Assembly (NCBI GenBank): GCA_964485345.1
Contig: CAZAJB010000005.1
Span: 11,447 to 75,446, forward strand
Reading direction: 5' to 3'
DNA: 64,000 nt
Source of the DNA: UBA5420 sp964485345
Lineage (GTDB): Bacteria > Bacillota > Limnochordia > Darwinibacteriales > Darwinibacteriaceae
In this document: piece after piece, positions 52,738 through 61,288 of the stretch
Layout of the letters: every line of letters starts with the position of its first letter
Numbering within the stretch: the stretch's first letter is position 1
Notes under the pieces: model-generated
The model's database searches: none
What the model saw: the letters and a program-made list of their open reading frames with translations, nothing else
Told to the model about the DNA's origin: nothing
Translations under genes and position numbers: made by a program

Positions 52738-53372
52738 TTACTCGAACCTAATGTCCGCTGTATCACTTGTCGGGTTATCTCCTGTAATGGTCACCGACAC
52801 CTTGTAGACCTTGTCCTTCCAGTTTTCGTTGTAATACTTGATAAACTGTTCCTCAGTGGGGCTCCCGTCATAGTCGAAAAGCTCCCCCAAGGAGACCTCC
52901 GGTCCATTTTCCGTCATTTCGATACCGGGAACGATTGGTGTACCTTTGCCAATCTCTACTGTAATAGGTTCCAGAGCAGGATCTCCCTTGTCATCAACGA
53001 CGCTGATCACAGCACCCCCAATTGTATAGTTCACGCTGAATCCCGAGGTACTCAAGTGCAGTTTTAGACCNNNNNNNNNNNNNNNNNNNNNNNNNNNNNN
53101 NNNNNNNNNNNNNNNNNNNNNNNNNNNNNNNNNNNNNNNNNNNNNNNNNNNNNNNNNNNNNNNNNNNNNNCCCCAATTGTATAGTTCACGCTGAATCCCG
53201 AGGTACTCAAGTGCAGTTTTAGACCCTTAACGTTAAAATCATCCGCGTAGAGTTGCTTTGCACTGAGTTTAATGGGATTCGGTGCGATTCTGACATTGAC
53301 CTTCGGGGCCAAACAACCCGTCAAAACCACCACAATCAAGACCAAGCTAGCTAATAGAATCGACCTTCTCAC
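52738..53372 (-). CDS. Lipoprotein of unknown function, apparently split by an artefactual gap
   Basis: GTG start at 53372, 8 nt after GGGAGG. Lipoprotein signal RRSILLASLVLIVVVLTGC with the lipobox VLTGC. The frame runs into the N gap; the sequence before and after the gap repeats 55 bp. If one copy and the Ns are removed, the frame is continuous (159 codons plus stop): ...LKLHLSTSGFSVNYTIGGAVISVVDDKGDPALEPITVEIG...NWKDKVYKVSVTITGDNPTSDTADIRFE. The mature part looks like one or two beta-sandwich modules. No family recognised; surface-anchored. Confidence 0.75.
53016..53225. repeat. 55-bp identical flanks around a 100-N gap (contig overlap)
   Basis: 53016-53070 equals 53171-53225 base for base, with 100 Ns between (53071-53170). 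The repeat abuts the Ns on both sides. This is the signature of two contigs ending in the same k-mer that were scaffolded rather than merged. Confidence 0.93.
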
Positions 53373-53523
53373 GATCGTAACCTCCCTCAATTTGGAATAC
53401 TATCCATATTCACCCTGGATTTTCGTTTACCTGCTAGTCGCATAATTTTTCTGCGGAAGACAGGACCCGAACAGCGCAAAGAGAAGTCTTAGCAGGTGGT
53501 TTTCTTATGAAGGGGCGATTAGA

Positions 53524-53796
53524 ATGTTTTTATTCCTAGGCGCATTGATTCTCGGGTTTGCCGCCGCAAGGCAGAATCGGTTTGCTTCAACCTTGGGCAG
53601 TCGAGTAAGCCAGATTGGCCAGTTCGCCCTTGTCTTGCTCCTTTTTTCTATGGGTCTTTCCCTGGGATCCAATCCCGAGCTCACCAGTGCTTTGCCAATC
53701 CTTGGGCTAAAAGCCATCGTCTTGAGCCTGGGTGCCATTTTTGGAAGCGTCTTCTTTGTGTGGCTGGTGACGGTGGTAAGGAGGACTTCTCGATGA
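53524..53796 (+). CDS. LysO N-terminal part (DUF340), lysine exporter subunit
   Basis: 90 aa, three helices: FLFLGALILGFAAARQ, GQFALVLLLFSMGLSLGSNPEL and ILGLKAIVLSLGAIFGSVFFVWLV, matching the N-terminal half of LysO (YbjE). AAGGGG precedes the ATG. In many Bacillota LysO is split into two genes like this. The last codons overlap the second gene by 4 bp (ATGA). No lysine riboswitch was recognised upstream. Confidence 0.82.
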   Translation: MFLFLGALILGFAAARQNRFASTLGSRVSQIGQFALVLLLFSMGLSLGSNPELTSALPILGLKAIVLSLGAIFGSVFFVWLVTVVRRTSR

Positions 53797-54401
53797 CCGG
53801 GAAAATCCTTAGCAGCCTCGTCCTCGGTGCTCTCACTGGACTCCTTTTGTTGCCAGAAGGAACGTCTAATTTTCTTGGTCCGCTCTCAGACATCTCCCTG
53901 GCTGTGCTGCTTTTCGCCGTAGGTTTCGAATTAGGCCAAGATGCCGACTTAGGTAGAAAAATAAAGAACCTGCCAAGAATTAGCTTGGCGGTTCCCTTTG
54001 TGGTTGCATTAGGCTCCCTGCTGGGAGCCATCTTTGCCGGTCTGGCAGTTAATGTACCGATGGGGGACGGTGCTCTGGCTGGGGCAGGCTTTGGCTGGTA
54101 CTCCCTCTCGGCGGTCATTATCACCCAAGATTATGAAGTAACGACCGGAGCCCTAGCCCTCTTAACAAACGTTTTTCGAGAGGTCTTTGCCATTCTCTTG
54201 ATTCCCATCGTCGCGAAAAAAGTGGGATACTTGCCTGCGGTAGCGCCTGGAGGAGCCACCGCCATGGATGTAACACTACCCATCATTGCGCAAAGTACCG
54301 ACGCCCAGACTACCCTAGTCGCCTTCTACTCAGGAACAGTGCTCTCTGCCTTGGTCCCCATCATCGTTCCTGTTCTGATCGCGCTTCTGCAACGCTATTG
54401 A
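53793..54401 (+). CDS. LysO C-terminal part (DUF340), lysine exporter subunit
   Basis: 202 aa from the ATG at 53793 (AAGGAGGA 9 nt upstream). Five to six helices with the LysO motifs LSDISLAVLLFAVGFELGQD, GALAGAGFGWYSLSAVIITQDYEVTTGALALLTNVFREVFAIL and GGATAMDVTLPIIAQSTD. It pairs with the N-terminal subunit in the cytoplasmic membrane; lysine (or thialysine) efflux is inferred from the family. Converges with the ThuA gene, overlapping by 7 bp. Confidence 0.88.
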   Translation: MTGKILSSLVLGALTGLLLLPEGTSNFLGPLSDISLAVLLFAVGFELGQDADLGRKIKNLPRISLAVPFVVALGSLLGAIFAGLAVNVPMGDGALAGAGFGWYSLSAVIITQDYEVTTGALALLTNVFREVFAILLIPIVAKKVGYLPAVAPGGATAMDVTLPIIAQSTDAQTTLVAFYSGTVLSALVPIIVPVLIALLQRY

Positions 54402-55138
54402 TCCAGCTTTTCGAGGGGCGCTACCCGATCGTTTGCGATCTGACTCGCTCGACTCCAAACGGGCTGTGCCCAGCGCACTGCATTGGTGATGACCTGCTGA
54501 ACTTCTTGCTGATAATAAATGGGATACGTCTCATGCCCAGGTGCAAAATAGAAGACCTTACCTCGGCCTCTGTGATAGCAACACCCGCTACGAAACACTT
54601 CGCCCCCAGCATACCAACTGACGAAGACCAAGCTATCAGGGGCGGGTATGTCAAATCGCTCTCCATACATTTCGGTATGAGGTATCTCAAAATAGTGGTC
54701 CAATCCCTGCGCAATAGGGTGTCCTTGCTCAATCACCCAGACACGTTCTTTTTCTCCAGCTTCGCGCCAGCGCAGACTGCAGGTGGTTCCCATAAGTTTT
54801 CTGAAAATCTTGGAAAAGTGCCCTGAATGCAAGACAATCAGACCCATTCCCTCCAGGACACGTTTGTGAACCCTGTCGACCACGGCATCGTCCACTTCGT
54901 CGTGGGCCTTATGTCCCCACCAGATCAACACATCCGTCTGCAAAAGCACATCCTCAGTCAAGCCATGTTCTTTCTGGCGTAATGTGGCAACACGAACCTG
55001 CATATCCCCTTCGTTCGCAAGGAATTCTCCAATCGCACCATGGATCCCCTGGGGATAAACGCCACCGATCGCCGGATTCTCTAGCTCATGAAGATACTCG
55101 TTCCACACTGTAACACGAATCTGCTCACTCACAAACAC
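54395..55138 (-). CDS. ThuA-domain protein
   Basis: 247 aa. ThuA (trehalose utilisation) fold of the class-I amidotransferase type: IRVTVWNEYLHELENPAIGGVYPQGIHGAIGEFL, VLIWWGHKAHDEVDDAVVDRV, GLIVLHSGHFSKIFRKLMGTTCSLRWRE, PHTEMYGERFDIP, GRGKVFYFAPGHETYPIYYQQEVQQVITNAVRW. Found in sugar catabolism loci; biochemistry unclear. The GTG start lies after GAGGGGG; it overlaps the esterase gene by 14 bp. Confidence 0.9.
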   Translation of the reverse strand: MFVSEQIRVTVWNEYLHELENPAIGGVYPQGIHGAIGEFLANEGDMQVRVATLRQKEHGLTEDVLLQTDVLIWWGHKAHDEVDDAVVDRVHKRVLEGMGLIVLHSGHFSKIFRKLMGTTCSLRWREAGEKERVWVIEQGHPIAQGLDHYFEIPHTEMYGERFDIPAPDSLVFVSWYAGGEVFRSGCCYHRGRGKVFYFAPGHETYPIYYQQEVQQVITNAVRWAQPVWSRASQIANDRVAPLEKLDQ

Positions 55139-55829
55139 TTCGCCCCCTCAATCGGAATTCCATGTTTCTTTGCTCTAAGAGCCATGGGAATAACTCTGTT
55201 TCAGCATAAGCGCGACTCCAGGCGTTATGCCCCACGCCCGCATACTTCGTGTAGCGGATCGGGGCTTGAAGACCCTGCAGTACCGCGACGAGCTTGTCAG
55301 ATTCTTGTCTCGGCACGACTTGATCATCGTCGCCGTGAAACACCCACGTAGGCACGTGCCTTATGGCCTCCACCCGCGCTGGGAAGCCCATTAGAGGCAT
55401 TGCTCCCCCACAAATCGGGACAAGGGCTGCAAAAGCCTGAGGTTGGTGGCATGCCCAATGCCATGTTCCATAGCCACCCATACTGAGTCCTGTCAGATAA
55501 ACTCGCTCCGTATCGATTGGATATGCCGCAATGATCTCCTCAAGCAGATAATCCAGCGCATCCAAACTACGATCCCAAGTCCAATCAACGGGACATTGCG
55601 GTGCCAGTATAATGAAGGGAAACTCCCTTCCTTCCTGCACGTCACGGATAAGCCCATGTCTAGGAACTAGCAGCAGGTCCTCCCCGCGCTCGCCAGCACC
55701 ATGCAAGAACACCACCAAGGGCCACCTTGTCGCCTCCCTCTCCTCAAAGCCTTGAGGCAAATACAATAGATAAGGCAGGTTCAGATGTTTCGTAACCGTT
55801 TTCTCAAAAATGTGAGATGTGAGACCCAA
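55125..55829 (-). CDS. Alpha/beta hydrolase (esterase, COG4099-like)
   Basis: 234 aa, TTG start with AAAGGATG 6 nt upstream. LVVFLHGAGERGEDLL gives the oxyanion region, Ser in GLSMGGYG, Asp in HGDDDQVVP and His in VGHNAW complete the triad. Close in pattern to predicted peptidases/carbohydrate esterases of the dienelactone-hydrolase group. No signal peptide. It precedes the ThuA gene with overlap and follows the BadF-like gene by 19 bp, so the three may act on one sugar substrate. Confidence 0.88.
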   Translation of the reverse strand: MGLTSHIFEKTVTKHLNLPYLLYLPQGFEEREATRWPLVVFLHGAGERGEDLLLVPRHGLIRDVQEGREFPFIILAPQCPVDWTWDRSLDALDYLLEEIIAAYPIDTERVYLTGLSMGGYGTWHWACHQPQAFAALVPICGGAMPLMGFPARVEAIRHVPTWVFHGDDDQVVPRQESDKLVAVLQGLQAPIRYTKYAGVGHNAWSRAYAETELFPWLLEQRNMEFRLRGRSVCE

Positions 55830-55848
55830 GTAGCATCATCCTTTCTTG

Positions 55849-56733
55849 CTAGGCGAGTATGTTGTCGATCACTTCTGCTTTCAGAGCTGAACTCCTTGTT
55901 AACAGCGAAGAAATGTAGGCGCCCTTAGCAGGAGCTAAAGGGGCATCTACAATTCGACAATGGGGAAGAAGTAACGGTAACAGATATCGCACCCTCGAGC
56001 GAATCGTCTCCGATCCCAGTAGCACTTGCCCATACAATCCAATGGTTGGCTCATGAGTTCCGGATCGACTAGACAGGTTCGCAGCCATTTGTACTAGATC
56101 AAAGGCGATGTTATGGGCCAACTCCAGGGCCAACAGGCTGCCACCATGAGCAAGGTGGTCGAGGCTACCTGCGAAAGTGTCCATACACTTTCCCATAGCA
56201 AATTGGGTCTTCATATGTAGGAGGCCTTCCACACACTGTCCTGAGTGCTTCCGATCTACCTCTTGCAGTTTACCATTCATTCGGATTAGGGGATTCCACA
56301 TTAGCCTATCATGCCTAACTTGGAACTGCCTACCCTCCGCGTCCTCAAGTACAGCAAAGCCACAATGGCCCCCAACCAGGAGCAAACGGTTCTGACCGCC
56401 ACGCATCCCCAAGAGAGAGCTTTTGGCAAAGTCTTCCACCATCACCTTTTTGTCCTCCAAGAAACCCGCAACTAGATCCCAAGTTCTCCAGTCGTCTACT
56501 GCGAGGTCCGCTTTGTACGTGAAGCAAGCGCCGGCCAGGCGCGAACAGCCATCTAACCCTATTGTTTGCCGGACTAGATCCCGGAAATTCTCTCGAGCTT
56601 GTTCCATTCCCCAATAATGATGGTTCACCGAGCCTCCAACGCTAGTGGCAATAATCTTGCCCGAAAGGTCGCCCATCACGGCATATGCAAAACGGTCATT
56701 GTCCGCTATGCCTAAGAAAAATCGTTCCCCCAT
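55849..56733 (-). CDS. Divergent BadF/BadG-type sugar-kinase-like protein
   Basis: 294 aa, the length of GlcNAc-kinase-like BadF proteins. MGERFFLGIADNDRFAYAVMGDLSGKIIATSVGGSVNHHYWGMEQARENF matches the N-terminal fold including the GGSVNHH sugar-side motif, but the phosphate-1 glycines (DGGGTKT) are replaced by DNDRFAY. The phosphate-2 region LLLVGGHCGFAVLEDAEGRQFQVRHDRL is also altered. Catalysis is therefore doubtful; it may bind sugar as a regulator. No good ribosome site before the ATG at 56733. First gene before the esterase and ThuA genes. Confidence 0.6.
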   Translation of the reverse strand: MGERFFLGIADNDRFAYAVMGDLSGKIIATSVGGSVNHHYWGMEQARENFRDLVRQTIGLDGCSRLAGACFTYKADLAVDDWRTWDLVAGFLEDKKVMVEDFAKSSLLGMRGGQNRLLLVGGHCGFAVLEDAEGRQFQVRHDRLMWNPLIRMNGKLQEVDRKHSGQCVEGLLHMKTQFAMGKCMDTFAGSLDHLAHGGSLLALELAHNIAFDLVQMAANLSSRSGTHEPTIGLYGQVLLGSETIRSRVRYLLPLLLPHCRIVDAPLAPAKGAYISSLLTRSSALKAEVIDNILA

Positions 56734-56907
56734 GTGTAGCTGTCAAAGTAGCTGCACTTGACCATACTTCAACTATATCCACGATTCTGTCTATTTCGGC
56801 AAAAATGCAAACTACCCCGACCCTTCCCCCCTTTGTCGAATTGTCCAATCTTTCGCATTATACCATGGATATCACAATAATCCTAGGCCTCCATTTGTAG
56901 GGGCAAG

Positions 56908-57867
56908 CTAGCCACGCTCAGCTCCCACTTCAACTTCGTGCATGATTTCGCCTACGATCTTCGTTGCAGTCATACCCCGTAGCACACTTTCAGCCTTCAA
57001 CGTCAAACGATGCGCCAGGACAGGAATGGCTATAGACTTCACATCATCAGGGGTCACGTAACTCCGATTGTCTAGTGCAGCAAGAGCTTGGGCTGCTCGA
57101 ATCATGGCTAAAGTGCCCCTTGGCGATGCTCCTAATTGCACCTGAGACTGGTCCCGGGTACGGCGAACTAGGCGGACCGCATAATCTCGAACGGATTCTT
57201 CCACAAAAACCTGCATAACCACTCTTTGCAGTTGCCTCACCTCAGCGGGATCGGTTACCGCCCCTAAGTCTGCAATAGGATGATTCCCCTGCATGCGCAA
57301 GACGATCTGATTTTCCTCCTCTATCGATGGATAGCCGAGTCTCACCATCAGGAAAAAGCGATCGAGCTGAGCCTCAGGTAAGGCAAAGGTGCCTTCAAAT
57401 TCTACGGGGTTTTGTGTTGCCACAACCATAAATGGTTTACCCAGTTCATGGGTCTTTCCGTCCACCGTAACCTGACCTTCACCCATGGCCTCGAGTAAAC
57501 TCGATTGGGTGCGGGGCGTCGCTCGGTTGATCTCATCAACTAGCACAATCTGCGCCATAATGGGACCCGGTCGAAAGACAAAGTCCTCCGTCTTCTGGTT
57601 AAAAATCGATAGACCTGTTATATCTGTGGGAAGCAGATCGGGAGTGCATTGAATACGGCTGAAACTGCCACCAAAAGATGCGGCTAGAGAACGGGCTAAC
57701 ATGGTTTTCCCCACTCCAGGTACATCTTCGAGCAAGACATGTCCATCACTCAACAAGGCAACTAGGAGCAATTCTGTAGCCTCTTTTTTCCCCACCATGA
57801 CTTTGGCGATGTTTGCGCCGACTTTTTTCCCAAATTCTGCAACATCACTGACGGATACCTGTGCCAT
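56908..57867 (-). CDS. MoxR-family AAA ATPase
   Basis: 319 aa. VMVGKKEATELLLVALLSDGHVLLEDVPGVGKTMLARSLA contains Walker A; IVLVDEINRATPRTQSSLLEAMGEGQVTVDG Walker B; ATQNPVEFEGTFALPEAQLDRFFLMVRLGYP sensor 1 and Arg finger; the lid domain follows. MoxR ATPases act as chaperone-like activators, usually with DUF58 proteins. Overlaps the DUF4129 gene by 23 bp. Third gene of the DUF58-DUF4129-MoxR unit. Confidence 0.94.
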   Translation of the reverse strand: MAQVSVSDVAEFGKKVGANIAKVMVGKKEATELLLVALLSDGHVLLEDVPGVGKTMLARSLAASFGGSFSRIQCTPDLLPTDITGLSIFNQKTEDFVFRPGPIMAQIVLVDEINRATPRTQSSLLEAMGEGQVTVDGKTHELGKPFMVVATQNPVEFEGTFALPEAQLDRFFLMVRLGYPSIEEENQIVLRMQGNHPIADLGAVTDPAEVRQLQRVVMQVFVEESVRDYAVRLVRRTRDQSQVQLGASPRGTLAMIRAAQALAALDNRSYVTPDDVKSIAIPVLAHRLTLKAESVLRGMTATKIVGEIMHEVEVGAERG

Positions 57868-59320
57868 GCGATTCCTCTCTCCTCAAATTCTTTATTTCCT
57901 CGATGATCTCGGTACCAACTGCAAGAAGGCGTGCCTGATCCGACGGGCTTGATTCTTGATTGCTGTAACGAACCTTCTGATACCCGGCGAGAAACTCATC
58001 CACCGCGGGCTCCACCTTAGGAAGGTTGTGATGCAAAATTCGTCCATATTCTAAGGCGGTTAGGGTAGGTGAAAACCTCAAACCCGTTTTCCCTCCCTCT
58101 TTGGCAATACGGCGGAACATTGCACGGACTCCCTTGGGCATGGGCCTTCTGTCCTGAGATCCCAGGTCGATGAGAGTATCTTCGGACTCCTTCACCCTTT
58201 GCCTTCGCACCAGCACTGGTAAACGGGCTCTGACGCTACGCATACGATGAAGCAAACGTCGCAGAGCATTCCGCATTCCAAGATACACTTGCACAGCCAA
58301 CCTTGGCAGGCCTCGAAGCCGCTCAAACTCTGCGCCGATCATTTGTGTGATAATAAAGCCCATAACCACGAGAAAGAAAAATCCTACTCCAGCGAAGACT
58401 AGAAAGACCCCAGCCGCAACAAGAAGTCCCCAAGGGCCTATTGCTACCTCTTCGGGAAACGCCAGATCCTGTTCCTCCTGAAAAACCGGCCCTGCTTCAG
58501 AGTAGTCCAGCGGCGACGGAAATAGAGTTGGACCACGTACCAGGCCTCGCATCATTTCGCCAATCCGCTGTGCTGTCAATGGCCAATAGTCCACTGGGGC
58601 CACGTTCACAACTAGAACCACAAGGAGCAGAAGAGCAAGAAGTCCTCGGGCCCACATGCGGCCCAAAGCTGGACTCACATCCGCTTTAGCATGGGACCAG
58701 AGAATCTGGAGGCGAAAGAGATAGGCACCTCCCTGTAGAGCTAGGCCGCTACCTAGTGCCATACTACCTAAGACCCGACTATAGACAAGTTCTACCTTCG
58801 TAAAGCTAATGTTTGCGGTTCTGCAGGCAATGGCCAAGAGGGACATGAGGACGCCATAGAAGCCTAAACGCCACCAAAAAAACCGCAGAGGCGCTCCGCC
58901 TGAGTCCCGGCTCGCAAGGGATTCGTATTCCCAGTTTACAGTAGCCGCTCCCTGGTCACCCAGGTAATCTGCCATTCGCTCCATAAATGCTAGTTGCGAA
59001 CCATAGCCCCGAGAGATCACCCAACCGGCAAAGACCACTCCGCTATAGACGAGAAAGACCTGAAGAACTCGGTCAGCCAGAAAATAAAGTGGGCCAAGCC
59101 ACAGGGCAAGCTCCACAATGCGAACCAGGAAGGGTGTTCGACGGTTCAAGTAGTGCGCAGCAAAATAGGCACTTTCCAAGGCACTCAGGAGCACGACAAA
59201 GCCTAGCCAGAATGGAACGGCGAAGGGAGGGAAAAGTAGACCTAGGTAGTGAACGCACATGGCAACGACAGTAGAACTAAATAATGCCGCCAAAGCAGGT
59301 AGGAGGCCCTTTAGCTTCAT
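57845..59320 (-). CDS. Membrane protein with C-terminal DUF4129 domain
   Basis: 491 aa. About six helices in the first 290 residues and one more pair near 300-330, then a cytoplasmic tail with the DUF4129 core (FSPTLTALEYGRILHHNLPKVEPAVDEFLAGYQKVRYSNQ). In related operons this domain is fused to a transglutaminase; none is present here. The ATG overlaps the DUF58 stop by 4 bp. Confidence 0.78.
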   Translation of the reverse strand: MKLKGLLPALAALFSSTVVAMCVHYLGLLFPPFAVPFWLGFVVLLSALESAYFAAHYLNRRTPFLVRIVELALWLGPLYFLADRVLQVFLVYSGVVFAGWVISRGYGSQLAFMERMADYLGDQGAATVNWEYESLASRDSGGAPLRFFWWRLGFYGVLMSLLAIACRTANISFTKVELVYSRVLGSMALGSGLALQGGAYLFRLQILWSHAKADVSPALGRMWARGLLALLLLVVLVVNVAPVDYWPLTAQRIGEMMRGLVRGPTLFPSPLDYSEAGPVFQEEQDLAFPEEVAIGPWGLLVAAGVFLVFAGVGFFFLVVMGFIITQMIGAEFERLRGLPRLAVQVYLGMRNALRRLLHRMRSVRARLPVLVRRQRVKESEDTLIDLGSQDRRPMPKGVRAMFRRIAKEGGKTGLRFSPTLTALEYGRILHHNLPKVEPAVDEFLAGYQKVRYSNQESSPSDQARLLAVGTEIIEEIKNLRREESHGTGIRQ

Positions 59321-60516
59321 ACGAACCTACCTCCATTCGAAACGGAGAAAACCTGTAAGGCTGACCCGAGGGGACGCTGCAAGAGCTCTTGGTGACAGAC
59401 CTCCTCCACCACAAAAATCTGCACTTGACGACCCTTTTTTGCGAGTTTCCAAGCCCGTTCTATGAGCTCCGGGGTGTCCCGGGGGACCACCCACAGCAAA
59501 ATAGTGGCGCCCCCTACTGCGGAGGTACATTCTCGAAGTAGGCCGAGAAAATCCCGTGTTTGTTGGGGCTGAACACCTGCCAGAACTGTCATGATTTGTG
59601 TGAGCTGCGAGGTGCCCTGCCGGGGCAGCATCCGAATCACTCCCTGACCATGTGATGCGACCAAATCGTCTGGCAAATACTCCGCCAAGACGGCATTGGA
59701 TACCATTCCACAGGCTTCTCCTCGCAAAATCAGATGGCTGGCCAACGAAGCCGTTGTCGCAATGGCCAACTCTATGGCGGCGTAGAACCCGGAGACCTTG
59801 TAAGCTTCCTTATGCAGATCGAGAAAAAGTACACAGGTTGCGGTTACCGTATGGTCAAATTGCTTCACCTGCAGTGTTTGGGTTCGCGCTGTGGCCGGCC
59901 AGTGAATGCTGCGGAGCTGATCCCCTTCTTGATAGCGACGCAGACCGGCGAGGCGCGTAGGATCGGGGTTTATGGGCTGTAATGCCTTGAAACTACCGAA
60001 GGAAAGACGGGCCGGAAGAGCCAACTCCCCAAGCTCGTAGACTTTGGGGAAAACAACAACCGTCTTTCCCTCATCTACCTTGAGGGCCTGTGTCGAAATG
60101 CCGAAAAAGTCACCCACAAAGACATCGAGCGGTCCAAGTCGATAGACTCCTCTATCTCGGGCGGTAATTTGAAAGCAGACTTCATGATCGGCACGGGGGC
60201 CGAGGGAAAAGACGGCTCTTGGGGGATGCTTACCGGTACGAAGACTCCCGGGGATCCCATCGTATACCGAAATCCAGGCAAGGGGCAGAGAGGTGGGATT
60301 CGTAATGTGCAGCGCCAAAACACCGCTGTCACCTGGAAACAAGAAGTGTTCTTCGGGCGAACGCTTTACATCCAACTTACCTGCAACTCTTCTTTGCCAG
60401 CTCTGGAAGAGGAAGAATAGAAGAACGCCGGTGTAGGCCAGACCGTAGGCGGGTCGAGTCTCCCATAATAGGGCGACACCTACGAGTAGTAGTGTAAGAA
60501 CCTTCCAACCCCTCAA
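59317..60516 (-). CDS. DUF58-domain membrane-anchored protein
   Basis: 399 aa from the TTG at 60516 (GGAGGG 6 nt upstream). Two N-terminal helices (VLTLLLVGVALLWETRPAYGLAYTGVLLFFLFQSW), a beta domain, then the DUF58 core INPDPTRLAGLRRYQEGDQLRSIHWPATARTQTLQVKQFD and a VWA-like C-terminal part. Partner of MoxR ATPases. First gene of the unit; divergent from the DUF445 gene. Confidence 0.92.
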   Translation of the reverse strand: MRGWKVLTLLLVGVALLWETRPAYGLAYTGVLLFFLFQSWQRRVAGKLDVKRSPEEHFLFPGDSGVLALHITNPTSLPLAWISVYDGIPGSLRTGKHPPRAVFSLGPRADHEVCFQITARDRGVYRLGPLDVFVGDFFGISTQALKVDEGKTVVVFPKVYELGELALPARLSFGSFKALQPINPDPTRLAGLRRYQEGDQLRSIHWPATARTQTLQVKQFDHTVTATCVLFLDLHKEAYKVSGFYAAIELAIATTASLASHLILRGEACGMVSNAVLAEYLPDDLVASHGQGVIRMLPRQGTSQLTQIMTVLAGVQPQQTRDFLGLLRECTSAVGGATILLWVVPRDTPELIERAWKLAKKGRQVQIFVVEEVCHQELLQRPLGSALQVFSVSNGGRFV

Positions 60517-60631
60517 GTCGCTCCCTCCTTCCAACATGTTCTTCGAGCCTCACTCGGCAAATCCTGTTGATTTTCGCGATGAGTTAGGTATACTTAGGAC
60601 AACCTCACGACACGAAACAAGGGGGATACTC

Positions 60632-61225
60632 ATGAGTTGGCAATTAATATCGCTACCGATTGTGGCCGCTATCATTGGTTGGGGAACGAATGTGATCGCG
60701 ATTCGAATGCTCTTCTGGCCGAGAGAGCCCATTCGCCTATTTGGCTTCGAATTCTTGGGTGTTCTGCCAAAACGAAAACTAGAGATTGCCCGCAGTCTGG
60801 GTGAGGTCCTCAATGACGATCTCCTACCCACCGATGAGCTCATTGCTGCAGTGAATACCAAGGAAACCAGGGCAAGGGTGGCGGGTCTCATCACCAATAA
60901 TCTAGCCGCAAGGATCCAGCGCATCTTACCCCGGTTCATTCTGGAACATGCCGAAGACAAGATTCGCTATCACATCGACGAGTTGGTGAGTGCAGAGATC
61001 GAGGACCTCTTCGCCCAGCTCAGTGATGACTTCAGCAAGGAGCTCAAGGACAACAAACTTCTTGGAAACCTGGTGGAGTCCAAAATCAACTCCTTCGACC
61101 TTGTCCACCTAGAGGGGCTAGTCCTTAAGGTGGCAAAAAATGAGCTCCGCTACATTGAGTTTTTCGGAGCCATCGTGGGTTTGCTGATTGGGCTAATCCA
61201 AGTGGCCTTGGTCATCCTTTTCTAA
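60632..61225 (+). CDS. DUF445 (YheB-like) membrane protein
   Basis: 197 aa from the ATG at 60632 (GGGGG 8 nt upstream). An N-terminal helix (LISLPIVAAIIGWGTNVIAIRMLFWP) with the DUF445 motif GWGTNVIAIRMLFWPREPIRLFG, amphipathic middle helices (LTNNLAARIQRILPRFILEHAEDKI), and a C-terminal helix (FGAIVGLLIGLIQVALVILF). Short version of the family, lacking the second large repeat. Function unknown; YheA/YheB in Bacillus are associated with sporulation and membrane processes. Confidence 0.88.
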   Translation: MSWQLISLPIVAAIIGWGTNVIAIRMLFWPREPIRLFGFEFLGVLPKRKLEIARSLGEVLNDDLLPTDELIAAVNTKETRARVAGLITNNLAARIQRILPRFILEHAEDKIRYHIDELVSAEIEDLFAQLSDDFSKELKDNKLLGNLVESKINSFDLVHLEGLVLKVAKNELRYIEFFGAIVGLLIGLIQVALVILF

Positions 61226-61276
61226 ACAAAAGAAGCTGCTGCAACATGAACTATTGGTAGTTCATGCTGCAACAGC
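61222..61276 (-). terminator. Terminator of the CAP-domain gene
   Basis: 18-bp stem (61235-61252 with 61259-61276, G-U pairs included), 6-nt loop and a T-rich tail on the minus strand just after the CAP gene. It may also stop the convergent DUF445 transcript, though no T-run exists on that side. Confidence 0.75.
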
Positions 61277-61288
61277 ACCACTCTCGTA

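Noticed and set aside
53391..53523. Possible lysine riboswitch before split lysO
   Set aside because: The 130-bp region lacks the conserved lysine-riboswitch blocks and is too short.
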